Positions 1-8,854 of a stretch of 42,800 nt of DNA are shown here, piece after piece (position 1 is the first letter of the stretch; every line of letters begins with the position of its first letter). Location of the stretch: contig CALVRX010000014.1 of NCBI GenBank assembly GCA_944358815.1, positions 1-42,800 on the forward strand. Reading direction: 5' to 3'. Source of the stretch: an uncultured Bacilli bacterium (lineage in GTDB: Bacteria; Bacillota_I; Bacilli_A; RF39; UBA660). A program made the translations under genes and the position numbers. The notes under the pieces were generated by a model. It was not told where the DNA came from. It searched no databases and saw only the letters and a list, made by a program, of their open reading frames with translations.

Positions 1-1
1 T

Positions 2-165
2 AAGACTCCGCCTCCAACTCCGCCTCCAACTCCACCTCCGACCCCAAATCCGACTCCAAATCCTACTCCAAAACCAACTCCGACTCCGGCTCCAACTCCG
101 ACTCCGACTCCGACTCCAACTCCGACTCCGACTCCAACTCCAACTCCGACTCCAACTCCAACCCA
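2..165 (+). repeat. Hexanucleotide Pro-Thr coding repeat
   Basis: Tandem six-base units of the form CCNACT (CCG/CCA/CCT then ACT) repeat about 27 times with some AAT, GCT and AAA replacements. Each unit encodes Pro-Thr, so copy-number changes keep the reading frame and only alter stalk length. The C-rich codons stand out against the strongly AT-rich codon use of all other genes here. Confidence 0.9.
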
Positions 166-460
166 AGAAGTGGTTCCTGAAACACCAACTTATAGTTCAA
201 TTCCAAGAACTGGTGATGCAGCGGCAGCTATGGCAGTGGCGAGTGGACTTGTCAGCGCTGGTCTTGTAGGTGCTGGTATTGCAGGTGAGAAAAAACGTAA
301 ACAAGTTAGTGAAATGAAAAATGATTCTAAGGATTTAAATAATGATGTAGATTATGAAGCTATTGCTGAGGCATGGGTTAATAGTCCTGAGAGACAACAA
401 TGGCTTGCAAATCATCAACAAGCACAACAACAAAATACTCAAATGGGTAGAAGACGTTAA
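2..460 (+). CDS. C-terminal part of a Pro/Thr-repeat surface protein with sortase-like signal (5' end outside window)
   Basis: The open frame runs in from the left edge, so only the last 152 codons are visible. Codons 1-54 or so encode an almost pure Pro-Thr repeat, a typical wall-spanning stalk. It is followed by IPRTG, which resembles an LPxTG sortase motif, then a stretch of about 23 Ala/Val/Leu/Gly residues, then the basic cluster KKRK. This order (motif, hydrophobic span, positive charge) is that of a cell-wall sorting signal. Unusually the protein continues for about 55 hydrophilic residues after the basic cluster, ending Gln-rich and with three Arg, whereas normal sorting signals end within a few residues. 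It may therefore remain a membrane protein with an internal tail. The stop is 17 bases before the next surface-protein gene, so the two are likely co-transcribed. Ligand or function is unknown. Confidence 0.75.
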   Translation, partial: KTPPPTPPPTPPPTPNPTPNPTPKPTPTPAPTPTPTPTPTPTPTPTPTPTPTPTQEVVPETPTYSSIPRTGDAAAAMAVASGLVSAGLVGAGIAGEKKRKQVSEMKNDSKDLNNDVDYEAIAEAWVNSPERQQWLANHQQAQQQNTQMGRRR

Positions 461-477
461 AGTAAGGGGGAATAGAT

Positions 478-1722
478 ATGAAAAAACTATATAATGTATT
501 TGTTGGATTATTAGTTGCTGTTATTTTGTCGATAACTTTGGTGCCTACAATAAGTGCTGCTCCTAAAACTACTACTATTAATAGAGAAGGAGTAATGGTA
601 TCTTATATTAGTACTAATTTTGATTGGGCAAAGTTTAGAACTGCTGATAATAAAGTTGCTTATTGTATGGATTTAACAAAGAAATGGCCTGAGAAGACAA
701 CAAATGTTTCTTTAGCTAAAGAAGGAGATGCTGGATTAACTTATATTCTTCAAAATGGTTATCCTTATAAGACTATTAAAGGTAACGGCGAGCAAGATAG
801 ATTTATTACACAGGCGGCTATTTGGTGGTATTTATCTGATACTGGTAAAACAGCTAAATTAAGTTCAGAATTTACAACAACGGCTGCTGATCCTTATGGA
901 ATTAGACCATATATTCAAAAATTAGTCAACGAGGCTAAAAATGCTAAAGCTAGTTCTAATGCGACTTTGAATGTTAATGTAAGTAATTCTAATATGAGTT
1001 TATCAAGTGACGGTGATTACTTTGTATCTAGTGAAATTGCTCCAACTTTAACTGGTGCTACTTCTTATAAAGTTGCAGTTAGTGGTGCTCCTAAGGGTAC
1101 GGTGGTTACTGATACAAAAGGTGCTACTAAAAATACATTTAATGCTGGTGATAAGTTTTTAGTAAAAGTTCCAGTTAATGCTTTAGGACAAACTACTACT
1201 ATTAAAGTAAATGTTTCTACTACTACTAGTACAGTAAAATCTTATATTTATCAGCCTTCTGATTCATCTTATCAACGTTTAACTACTTTATATACTGATA
1301 ATAATGAATTAACAAAAACTGTAAATTTGACTGCTAAAGTAGACAAACCAAAAGTTTGTGTGGATTATGTTATTGTAGGTGATGTAAAACCAGATCCAAG
1401 TTTAACAGATCCTACTCCTGGTAGAAATTGTTTTGACAAAGGAACTAGTTATAATCAAGAAAAAGGTTTAACTACTAGACAAGAAAATTGTAAATTTAAT
1501 GGTTGGTATACGAAAGAAGATTTAACTGGTAAGTGGATAGATGGTACAGCTTTGAATAACAATATGACATTATATGGTGCATGGGACTGTGGAACAGTTG
1601 TAAATGTACCTAATACAGCTTCTAAACTTTCACTTGTGATTGTTGGACTTGGTGTAGTTGTTATTATTGCTGGTGTTGCTATAATTATCTATCGTGATAA
1701 AAAAATGAATGCCAATAAATAA
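478..1722 (+). CDS. Thioester-domain (TED) wall-anchored adhesin
   Basis: The 414-residue protein starts with a signal peptide (KK, then a hydrophobic core ending near SAA, residues 1-28). Cys63 in the YCMD context and Gln112 in TQAAIWWYL are the hallmark pair of Gram-positive thioester domains, which form an internal Cys-Gln bond used to attach covalently to host or surface amines. The middle (about 165-300) is Thr/Ser-rich and beta-like. Residues about 300-372 look like one InlB B-type repeat (FNGWYTKEDLTGKWIDG then LYGAW). The C-terminus carries VPNTA (377-381), a hydrophobic helix and YRDKK, a sorting signal of the xPxTx type. A good ribosome binding site, AGGGGG, sits before the ATG. It probably acts with the preceding Pro/Thr stalk protein. 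The target of the thioester is unknown. Confidence 0.85.
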   Translation: MKKLYNVFVGLLVAVILSITLVPTISAAPKTTTINREGVMVSYISTNFDWAKFRTADNKVAYCMDLTKKWPEKTTNVSLAKEGDAGLTYILQNGYPYKTIKGNGEQDRFITQAAIWWYLSDTGKTAKLSSEFTTTAADPYGIRPYIQKLVNEAKNAKASSNATLNVNVSNSNMSLSSDGDYFVSSEIAPTLTGATSYKVAVSGAPKGTVVTDTKGATKNTFNAGDKFLVKVPVNALGQTTTIKVNVSTTTSTVKSYIYQPSDSSYQRLTTLYTDNNELTKTVNLTAKVDKPKVCVDYVIVGDVKPDPSLTDPTPGRNCFDKGTSYNQEKGLTTRQENCKFNGWYTKEDLTGKWIDGTALNNNMTLYGAWDCGTVVNVPNTASKLSLVIVGLGVVVIIAGVAIIIYRDKKMNANK

Positions 1723-1729
1723 TTAATTT

Positions 1730-1757
1730 AGCTTAGCAAGTGTTGCTAGGCTTTTTT
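1730..1757 (+). terminator. Intrinsic terminator after the adhesin gene
   Basis: A ten-base-pair stem (AGCTTAGCAA at 1730-1739 with TTGCTAGGCT at 1743-1752, one G-U) with a three-base loop is followed by a T-run. It closes the surface-protein operon. Confidence 0.9.
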
Positions 1758-1770
1758 AATGTTTAAATGT

Positions 1771-1800
1771 TTGTTCTTTAAAATTTTGTTAAAATATGAT
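1771..1800 (+). promoter_or_regulatory. Predicted promoter of dnaB-dnaI
   Basis: TTGTTC at 1771-1776 and TATGAT at 1795-1800 with an 18-base spacer lie just after the terminator and 25 bases before the dnaB start. Confidence 0.55.
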
Positions 1801-1824
1801 AAACTAATCAAAGAGGTGAGGTTC

Positions 1825-3087
1825 ATGAATTTATTACCAGCAGATACTTATATTGTGAAGAATGCTACTATTTTAAATGATGAATCTCGTTTTGTTTTAA
1901 TTAAATTATATCAGCCGATAATTGGTTCAGTGGCAATAAATTTATATTTTACTTTATGGTGTAATTTAGATGCAAGCAAAATTATTTCTACAGAGTATAC
2001 ACATCATAATTTAATGGCAGAAATGAGGATTAAGCTGGAGGATATTTTGGAAGCAAGAGAAAAATTAGAGGCGATTGGTCTTCTAAAGACATATTTAAAA
2101 AAAGGCAGTATTAATAGTTATATATATGAATTATATTCTCCATTAGAACCTAGTGAATTTATCGATAATCCTATATTAGCTACTACTTTGTCTAGTAATA
2201 TTGGTAAGGCTGAATATGAAAAAGTTTTAAATATTTTTAAGATTCCAAAGATTGATTTACGAGGATATAAAGATGTGAGTGCTACTTTTGCTAATACTTT
2301 TGAAGTTACAGATGGTTTAGAAATTTCGGATACTAAAAATATTCGAAAAGTACAACAAATTGAGTTGATTGTAGATGAAAAAATCGATTTAAATGAAATA
2401 TTGGAATTAATACCTAGTGAAATTTTAAATCATCGATCTATTAGCAAAGAGACAAGATCTTTGATATATAAATTAGCGTATATTTATAATTTGGATGATA
2501 AGGAACTTATAGAGTTGATTCGTAATTCTGTAGATGAAAGGAAAATGATTGATAAAAATTTATTACGTTTAAATTGTCATAATTATTATACTTTTGAACA
2601 TCAGAATGTTACGCCATCTTTAGTGTATAAAAAACAACCAGAGTATTTAAGAAAGACGGCAAGTGATGGTTCAAAGTTAGCAAAGCAAATATATACTTTT
2701 GAAACGACATCACCATATGATTTTTTATCTGGTAAGAATAAAGGAGTAAAACCTAGTAAGAAGGATTTATTATTAATTGAGAATTTAATGATTGATTATG
2801 ATTTACCTCCGGGAGTGGTCAATGTTCTTATCGATTATGTACTGAGAATTAACGATAATAAATTAACAAAAAATTTTGTTTTGACGATTGCTAATCAGTG
2901 GAAGAGAAGTAATATAAAAACAGTTGAAGAAGCAATGAAAATATGCAAAAAAGAAAATAAAAATAAGTCAAAATCAAAAGTTATAAAAAAGGAGATTAAA
3001 CCGGAATGGTTTGATAAAAAAGTGGAAGAAAATTTAGCTAGTAGTGATGATATTGCTGCTTTAGAGGCAAGTTTAAAGAATTTGTAG
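1825..3087 (+). CDS. dnaB: Replication initiation and membrane attachment protein DnaB (DnaD/DnaB family)
   Basis: This 420-residue protein is the Firmicutes DnaB, which with DnaD and DnaI loads the replicative helicase at oriC and restarts stalled forks. The start was taken at ATG 1825, which has AGAGGTGAG upstream; the longer in-frame extension to 1759 covers the promoter. The N-terminal 110 residues resemble the winged-helix DnaD-like part. The C-terminal third (around KKDLLLIENLMIDYDLPPG to NQWKRSNIKTVEEA) is the DnaD-domain repeat (DnaB_2), and the tail is Lys-rich. It lies 10 bases before dnaI, the same order as in Bacillus subtilis, where this pair also precedes thrS. Confidence 0.85.
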   Translation: MNLLPADTYIVKNATILNDESRFVLIKLYQPIIGSVAINLYFTLWCNLDASKIISTEYTHHNLMAEMRIKLEDILEAREKLEAIGLLKTYLKKGSINSYIYELYSPLEPSEFIDNPILATTLSSNIGKAEYEKVLNIFKIPKIDLRGYKDVSATFANTFEVTDGLEISDTKNIRKVQQIELIVDEKIDLNEILELIPSEILNHRSISKETRSLIYKLAYIYNLDDKELIELIRNSVDERKMIDKNLLRLNCHNYYTFEHQNVTPSLVYKKQPEYLRKTASDGSKLAKQIYTFETTSPYDFLSGKNKGVKPSKKDLLLIENLMIDYDLPPGVVNVLIDYVLRINDNKLTKNFVLTIANQWKRSNIKTVEEAMKICKKENKNKSKSKVIKKEIKPEWFDKKVEENLASSDDIAALEASLKNL

Positions 3088-3097
3088 AGGTGGTTGT

Positions 3098-4018
3098 ATG
3101 CAAAAGGTAGGAGATAGTTTAAAAACAAAGAATTTAAATTATTTATTAGATGAAGCATATGATGAAGCATTAGAGGATGAAAAATTTAAGCAGTTTGTTA
3201 GTATGCTTAAGATTAAAAGAGAAATTTTAAAAAAGTATACTTCACTTTTAGAAGAAAGTGCGGCAGAATATTATAATTGTAAAAATTGCCCTGGACTAGT
3301 AGCTTGTCAAAATAAGATTACTGGTTATGCAAAATTGCCTAAGTTAATAGATGATACTTTGGAATTTAGTTATAAGCCTTGTAAATACAAGAAAAAAGCG
3401 GATAAAGAGGAACAAGCTCATAGTAATACAATGCTTTTAAATGTACCTCGTGAAATTAGAGAGGCTTCTATTAGTAAAATATATAAAACTGATAAAAATC
3501 GCTATAAAACTATTTTATGGTTAACAGAATTTATTAAAAAATATAAGCAAAATGTACATCAAAAAGGTCTTTATTTATGTGGTAATTTTGGATGTGGAAA
3601 AACTTATTTGATTGCAGCAATTTTTAATGAACTTGGTAAGGAAGGAATAAAAAGTGCTATTGTTTTTTGGCCAGAGTTTTTAAATAGTTTAAAGGCATCA
3701 TTTAATTCAAATGTTAAAAGTGAATTTAATAGTAAATATAATTATGTAAAGAAAGTACCTTTACTTTTAATCGATGATTTAGGGGCTGAGGCAGTGACAC
3801 CTTGGGCACGTGATGAGGTTTTATGTCCACTTTTGCAATATAGGATGGATGAAAAGTTACCGACATTTTTTACATCTAATTTAGATTTAAAGGCTTTGGA
3901 AAATCATTTAGCAATTACATCTAAAGGTGATGAGATTATTAAAGCGGGAAGAATTATTTCAAGAATAAAACAATTAAGTGAATATCAAGAGATGATAAGT
4001 AAAAATTTACGTGATTAA
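3098..4018 (+). CDS. dnaI: Helicase loader DnaI
   Basis: AAA+ ATPase that delivers the replicative helicase to DNA together with DnaB. The N-terminal domain has a short Cys cluster (C61, C64, C70 in CKNCPGLVAC) matching the zinc-binding helicase-interaction domain of DnaI. Walker A is GNFGCGKT at about 162-169 and Walker B LLLIDDLGAE at about 223-232. A sensor-1 type segment FFTSNLD and an arginine-bearing IISRIKQL follow, as in the DnaC/DnaI group. Length, 306 residues, equals the family norm. ATG 3098 is preceded by AGAGGTGG that overlaps the dnaB stop region. A promoter and T-box leader for the next operon begin just after its stop. Confidence 0.9.
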   Translation: MQKVGDSLKTKNLNYLLDEAYDEALEDEKFKQFVSMLKIKREILKKYTSLLEESAAEYYNCKNCPGLVACQNKITGYAKLPKLIDDTLEFSYKPCKYKKKADKEEQAHSNTMLLNVPREIREASISKIYKTDKNRYKTILWLTEFIKKYKQNVHQKGLYLCGNFGCGKTYLIAAIFNELGKEGIKSAIVFWPEFLNSLKASFNSNVKSEFNSKYNYVKKVPLLLIDDLGAEAVTPWARDEVLCPLLQYRMDEKLPTFFTSNLDLKALENHLAITSKGDEIIKAGRIISRIKQLSEYQEMISKNLRD

Positions 4019-4022
4019 AGGG

Positions 4023-4050
4023 TTGACTTTGACTTTTAATGTGATAAAAT
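4023..4050 (+). promoter_or_regulatory. Predicted promoter of the thrS operon
   Basis: TTGACT at 4023-4028 and TAAAAT at 4045-4050 are 16 bases apart. Transcription from about 4057 would start exactly at the 5' edge of the T-box leader. Confidence 0.65.
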
Positions 4051-4056
4051 ATAAGT

Positions 4057-4267
4057 AAATGCGATGAAGAGGATACGATTATTAGAGGATAATTTAAAGA
4101 GAGTTTAGTATTTGGTGGAAGCTAGATAATTAAATTTAATAATTACTACCTTGAAGCAGGTTTTCGAAAGATTATTCCGGGTAATTACCGTTATCTAATA
4201 AATTAAGTTATAAGGTAGGATGGTACCGCGTATAGACGCTCCTGGCATTTTGTGCGAGGAGTTTTTT
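4057..4267 (+). promoter_or_regulatory. T-box leader (threonine), transcription-attenuating
   Basis: The T-box sequence AGGATGGTACCGCG at 4217-4230 is unmistakable. Stem I features are present upstream: GATGAAGAGGA at the 5' side, an AGAGAG/GGTGGAAGC distal segment at about 4098-4125. A specifier region contains adjacent threonine codons ACT (4145-4147) and ACC (4148-4150). I cannot decide which one is read. The leader ends in a terminator (CTCCT 4239-4243 with AGGAG 4257-4261, inner GCA/TGC, then six T). Uncharged tRNA-Thr would stabilise the antiterminator and allow read-through into the small orf and thrS. Confidence 0.92.
4239..4267 (+). terminator. T-box terminator whose 3' arm is the ribosome binding site of the next gene
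   Basis: CTCCT pairs with AGGAG, followed by six T. The AGGAG (4257-4261) is also the only good Shine-Dalgarno for the ATG at 4268, and the T-run is the spacer. Forming the terminator would therefore hide the ribosome binding site as well. Confidence 0.8.
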
Positions 4268-4672
4268 ATGGATAAAAAGGAAGTTAGAAAGTGTTATAAA
4301 ATGGATTTAAGACATTTTTTGACCAATTATTGTGGTATGAAGAATGAAAAGCTGTTATCAGAGTTTTGTAATTTATCTCATAAAGAATTAAAGGAAGTAG
4401 CAGCGTTTTATGGATTTAATTTAATTAGAACGAGTTTTGAGTATGTTTCGAAAGAACAAATTATGACAGGTTTGATTATTTTTGTCAGTGATGCTTTTGG
4501 TAATATTGCACCTTATGTTAATCCAAATAGGGTATTAGATGATCAAGAATTTAATAAAGATCTTGATTTATCGATGATAAGTGCTGTGTCTTTAGAGTAT
4601 AAATTCGATAAAAAGGGAAGACAGAAGAGTTTAAAGAAAAAAATGAAATTGAGAAGGGATGATAAAAAATGA
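4268..4672 (+). CDS. Conserved-looking protein of unknown function, first gene under the threonine T-box
   Basis: I do not recognise this 134-residue protein. The start is ATG 4268, with AGGAG six bases upstream inside the terminator arm; the in-frame extension to 4220 falls within the T-box itself and is not real. It is mixed alpha/beta in appearance with a central hydrophobic stretch (MTGLIIFVSDAFGNIAPYV) and a strongly basic end (Lys/Arg-rich last 25 residues), no signal peptide and no clear catalytic motif. Its stop overlaps the thrS start by four bases (ATGA), so it is translationally coupled to threonyl-tRNA synthetase. That coupling and T-box control suggest a link to threonine or tRNA metabolism, but this is inference only. 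Confidence 0.75.
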   Translation: MDKKEVRKCYKMDLRHFLTNYCGMKNEKLLSEFCNLSHKELKEVAAFYGFNLIRTSFEYVSKEQIMTGLIIFVSDAFGNIAPYVNPNRVLDDQEFNKDLDLSMISAVSLEYKFDKKGRQKSLKKKMKLRRDDKK

Positions 4673-6420
4673 TAGATATTAAAGAAGATGAAAGATTAAG
4701 TAAACTTAATCATAGCTGTGCTCATTTACTTGCACAAGCTGTAAAACATTTATATCCAAAAGCGAAGTTTTGGGTAGGACCAGTGATTTCTGAAGGTTTT
4801 TATTATGATGTTGATTTAGGAGACCATACGTTGACTGATGATGATTTAGAAAAAATTGCTAAAGAAATGAAGAAATTAGCTAAGGATGGTAAACGAATTT
4901 ACCGTGTGGAAATTTCTAGAGAAGAAGCCTTGGAAAAGTTTAAGGACGATCCTTATAAAATAGATTTAATCAATGAAATACCTGATGGAGAAGTTATTAG
5001 CTGTTATACTCAAGGTGATTTTACTGATTTATGCCGTGGACCACATGTAGATAGTGTGAAGGAATGTAAAAATTTTAAATTGCTTAAGGTATCTGGTGCT
5101 TATTATAAAGGTGATTCTAAGAATAAGATGCTTCAGAGAATTTATGGTGTATGTTTTGATAGTAAAGAAGATTTGGATAATTATTTGGCAGCACTTGAAG
5201 ATGCTAAAGAAAGAGATCACCGTAAAATTGGAAAAGAACTTGAACTTTTTATGGGTCATGAACTTGTAGGACCAGGACTACAAATGTGGCTTGCTAATGG
5301 TGCAACAGTGAGATATGAACTTGAAAAATATATTAAAGAAAAAGAGGTTAAATTAGGTTATGAACATGTATATACTCCTTATTTAGCTTCTACTGAGTTA
5401 TATAAGGTAAGTGGACATTGGGATCATTATAAAGATGATATGTTTCCTCCAATGAAAATCGATAATGAAGAATTAGTACTTAGACCAATGAATTGTCCAC
5501 ATCACATGCTTATTTATAAGAGTAAATTACATTCTTATCGTGATTTGCCAATTAGAATTGGTGAGTTAGCACCTGATTTTAGGTATGAAGCCAGTGGAGC
5601 AGTATGTGGATTAGAGAGAGTTAGACAAATGTGTCAAAATGATGCACACTTATTTGTAAGACCAGATCAAATAAAAGATGAGGTTTCTAAAGTGGTTAAT
5701 TTGATATTGGATGTTTACAAGGATTTTAATATTACAGATTATGCTTTTAGACTTTCACTTAGGGATAAAAATAATACTGAAAAGTATTTTGATGATGATG
5801 ATATGTGGGAAAAAGCAGAAAGTGAACTTAGGAGAGTTCTTACAGAGCTTGGTATTGATTTTTATGAAGCTCCAGGTGAAGCAGCTTTTTATGGTCCAAA
5901 ACTAGACGTGCAAATTAAATCAGCAATTGGTCATGATGTAACGCTTTCTACCTGTCAGTTAGATTTCTTACTCCCTGAGCGATTTGATTTGACTTATGTC
6001 GATGAAAATGGTAAGAAAGCGCGACCTGTAGTTATTCATAGAGCTATTTTAGGTACTTTTGATAGATTTATGGCGTTTTTGATTGAAGAGACTAAAGGTG
6101 TATTTCCTTTATGGCTTGCGCCTGTTCAAGTAAAAGTTATTCCAGTTAACAATGAGTATCATTTAGATTATGCTAAAGAGGTTACTGATCAATTAAAAGA
6201 TGCAGGATTTAGAGTAGAACTTGATGCTAGAGATGAAAAACTTGGTTATAGGCTTAGGGAGGCTACACTTAAAAAAGTTCCATATGTTTTGATTTTAGGT
6301 GATAAAGAGATGGCAGATAAGACTATAAGTTATAGATTGTTTGGTCATAAAGAGACAGAAACTGTATCATTGGATGATTTTGATAAAATGCTTTTAAAAC
6401 AAATAAAAGAAAGAAGATAG
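4669..6420 (+). CDS. thrS: Threonyl-tRNA synthetase lacking the N-terminal TGS domain
   Basis: Class II synthetase charging tRNA-Thr. The protein begins directly with the editing (SAD) domain: HSCAHLLAQ near residue 15 and CRGPH near 122 supply the editing-site His/Cys residues. The catalytic domain has MNCPHH (zinc Cys), the motif-2 stretch FRYEASGAVCGLERVR, NDAHLF and, near the end of the core, VIHRAILGTFDR, giving the Cys-His-His zinc set. The anticodon-binding domain (from about 480) includes LDARDEKLGYRLREA. Length is 583 residues versus about 640 in Bacillus; the missing 60 or so residues are the TGS domain. The motif-2 segment is diverged from the usual RNEPSGxLHGLxRVR. The ATG overlaps the previous stop. 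Confidence 0.95.
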   Translation: MIDIKEDERLSKLNHSCAHLLAQAVKHLYPKAKFWVGPVISEGFYYDVDLGDHTLTDDDLEKIAKEMKKLAKDGKRIYRVEISREEALEKFKDDPYKIDLINEIPDGEVISCYTQGDFTDLCRGPHVDSVKECKNFKLLKVSGAYYKGDSKNKMLQRIYGVCFDSKEDLDNYLAALEDAKERDHRKIGKELELFMGHELVGPGLQMWLANGATVRYELEKYIKEKEVKLGYEHVYTPYLASTELYKVSGHWDHYKDDMFPPMKIDNEELVLRPMNCPHHMLIYKSKLHSYRDLPIRIGELAPDFRYEASGAVCGLERVRQMCQNDAHLFVRPDQIKDEVSKVVNLILDVYKDFNITDYAFRLSLRDKNNTEKYFDDDDMWEKAESELRRVLTELGIDFYEAPGEAAFYGPKLDVQIKSAIGHDVTLSTCQLDFLLPERFDLTYVDENGKKARPVVIHRAILGTFDRFMAFLIEETKGVFPLWLAPVQVKVIPVNNEYHLDYAKEVTDQLKDAGFRVELDARDEKLGYRLREATLKKVPYVLILGDKEMADKTISYRLFGHKETETVSLDDFDKMLLKQIKERR

Positions 6421-6423
6421 AAA

Positions 6424-7239
6424 GTGTTAGGGACTATAATTGGTGATTTAGCAGGTTCTATCTATGAATATGATGAATTTAAAAGTAAAGAGATAAATTT
6501 AAATAGACGGTTAGAAGTGTTGACTAAGGATAATTTAATTGATGATGATTGTTTTTATAGCGATGATACTATTTTGACAATTGCAATATTAGATGCTATA
6601 TTAGACGGTAGGTCTTATGAAGAAGTACTAAGAGAATATGGTTTAAAATATTATAAAGATGAGCCTAATACTAAAGCTAGTCATTTTAAATATATGTTTT
6701 CACCTACGTTTATTAAATGGTGTAAAGGACAAAGAAAAGGTGATAGTGCTGGAAATGGAGCTTTGATGAGAGTTTCACCTATAGGATATTTATTTGATGA
6801 TTTGAATGATATTTTGAGGGAAACTAAAAAAGCGACTATTCCTTCACATAATTCAAAGTTGGCTATTAAGTCATCTTCAAATTTAAATACAATTATTTAT
6901 ATGATGAGAAAAGGCTATGCAGATAATGATTTAAGAGAAAAATTTTATCCAATTAGTAGGTCTATTGAAAAAGTAAGATTAACTAATAGCTTTGATAGTA
7001 CATGTTTAGTATTGGATAATTGTTTGATGGCATTATTTGAAAGTAGTTCATTTGAAGAAGCTGTGCGTATAGCAGTTTCTTTGGGTGGAGATACTGATAC
7101 AGTAGGTGCTATTACGGGTTCTTTGGCTGAGGCTTATTATGGCATTCCTTTAGATTTAAAAAGTCAGGCTTTAGAAAAGTTACCAGAAGTTTTTGTAAGA
7201 AAACTAGAAAGGGGTTATCAAAAGATAAAAAAATTATGA
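6424..7239 (+). CDS. ADP-ribosylglycohydrolase (DraG/ADPRH family)
   Basis: The 271-residue protein removes ADP-ribose from a protein, nucleic acid or small molecule; the substrate cannot be read from sequence. The N-terminal GTIIGDLAGSIYE, the metal-binding YSDDT near residue 43, the GNGALMRVSPIG block and the C-terminal SLGGDTDTVGAITGSLAEA are the diagnostic family motifs, including the Asp residues that hold the two Mg2+ ions. Translation starts at GTG 6424, three bases after the thrS stop, with GAAAGAAG inside the thrS end as weak ribosome binding site. It is thus the last gene of the T-box operon. It ends with TGA, one of the genes showing standard stop usage. Confidence 0.88.
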   Translation: MLGTIIGDLAGSIYEYDEFKSKEINLNRRLEVLTKDNLIDDDCFYSDDTILTIAILDAILDGRSYEEVLREYGLKYYKDEPNTKASHFKYMFSPTFIKWCKGQRKGDSAGNGALMRVSPIGYLFDDLNDILRETKKATIPSHNSKLAIKSSSNLNTIIYMMRKGYADNDLREKFYPISRSIEKVRLTNSFDSTCLVLDNCLMALFESSSFEEAVRIAVSLGGDTDTVGAITGSLAEAYYGIPLDLKSQALEKLPEVFVRKLERGYQKIKKL

Positions 7240-7254
7240 TATAATTATTAGTAG

Positions 7255-8779
<1,525 letters not shown>

Positions 8780-8819
8780 TATAGAAATTTGTAAAGTAAT
8801 ATTTTTTTCTTGAAAATAA

Positions 8820-8848
8820 TTGCTTTTTTAGAAAATATATGATATATT
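8820..8848 (+). promoter_or_regulatory. Predicted promoter of the structured RNA
   Basis: TTGCTT at 8820-8825 and TATATT at 8843-8848 with a 17-base spacer would start transcription near 8855, just before the first strong helix. Confidence 0.5.
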
Positions 8849-8854
8849 TAAATT

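Noticed and set aside
2-165. Regular short repeats at the left edge considered as a CRISPR or VNTR array.
   Set aside because: The unit is six bases without spacers and translates cleanly to Pro-Thr in a frame continuing into a protein, so it is a coding repeat.
4220-4267. N-terminal extension of the 4268 gene starting in the T-box.
   Set aside because: Those bases form the T-box antiterminator and terminator, and the ribosome binding site fits only the ATG at 4268.
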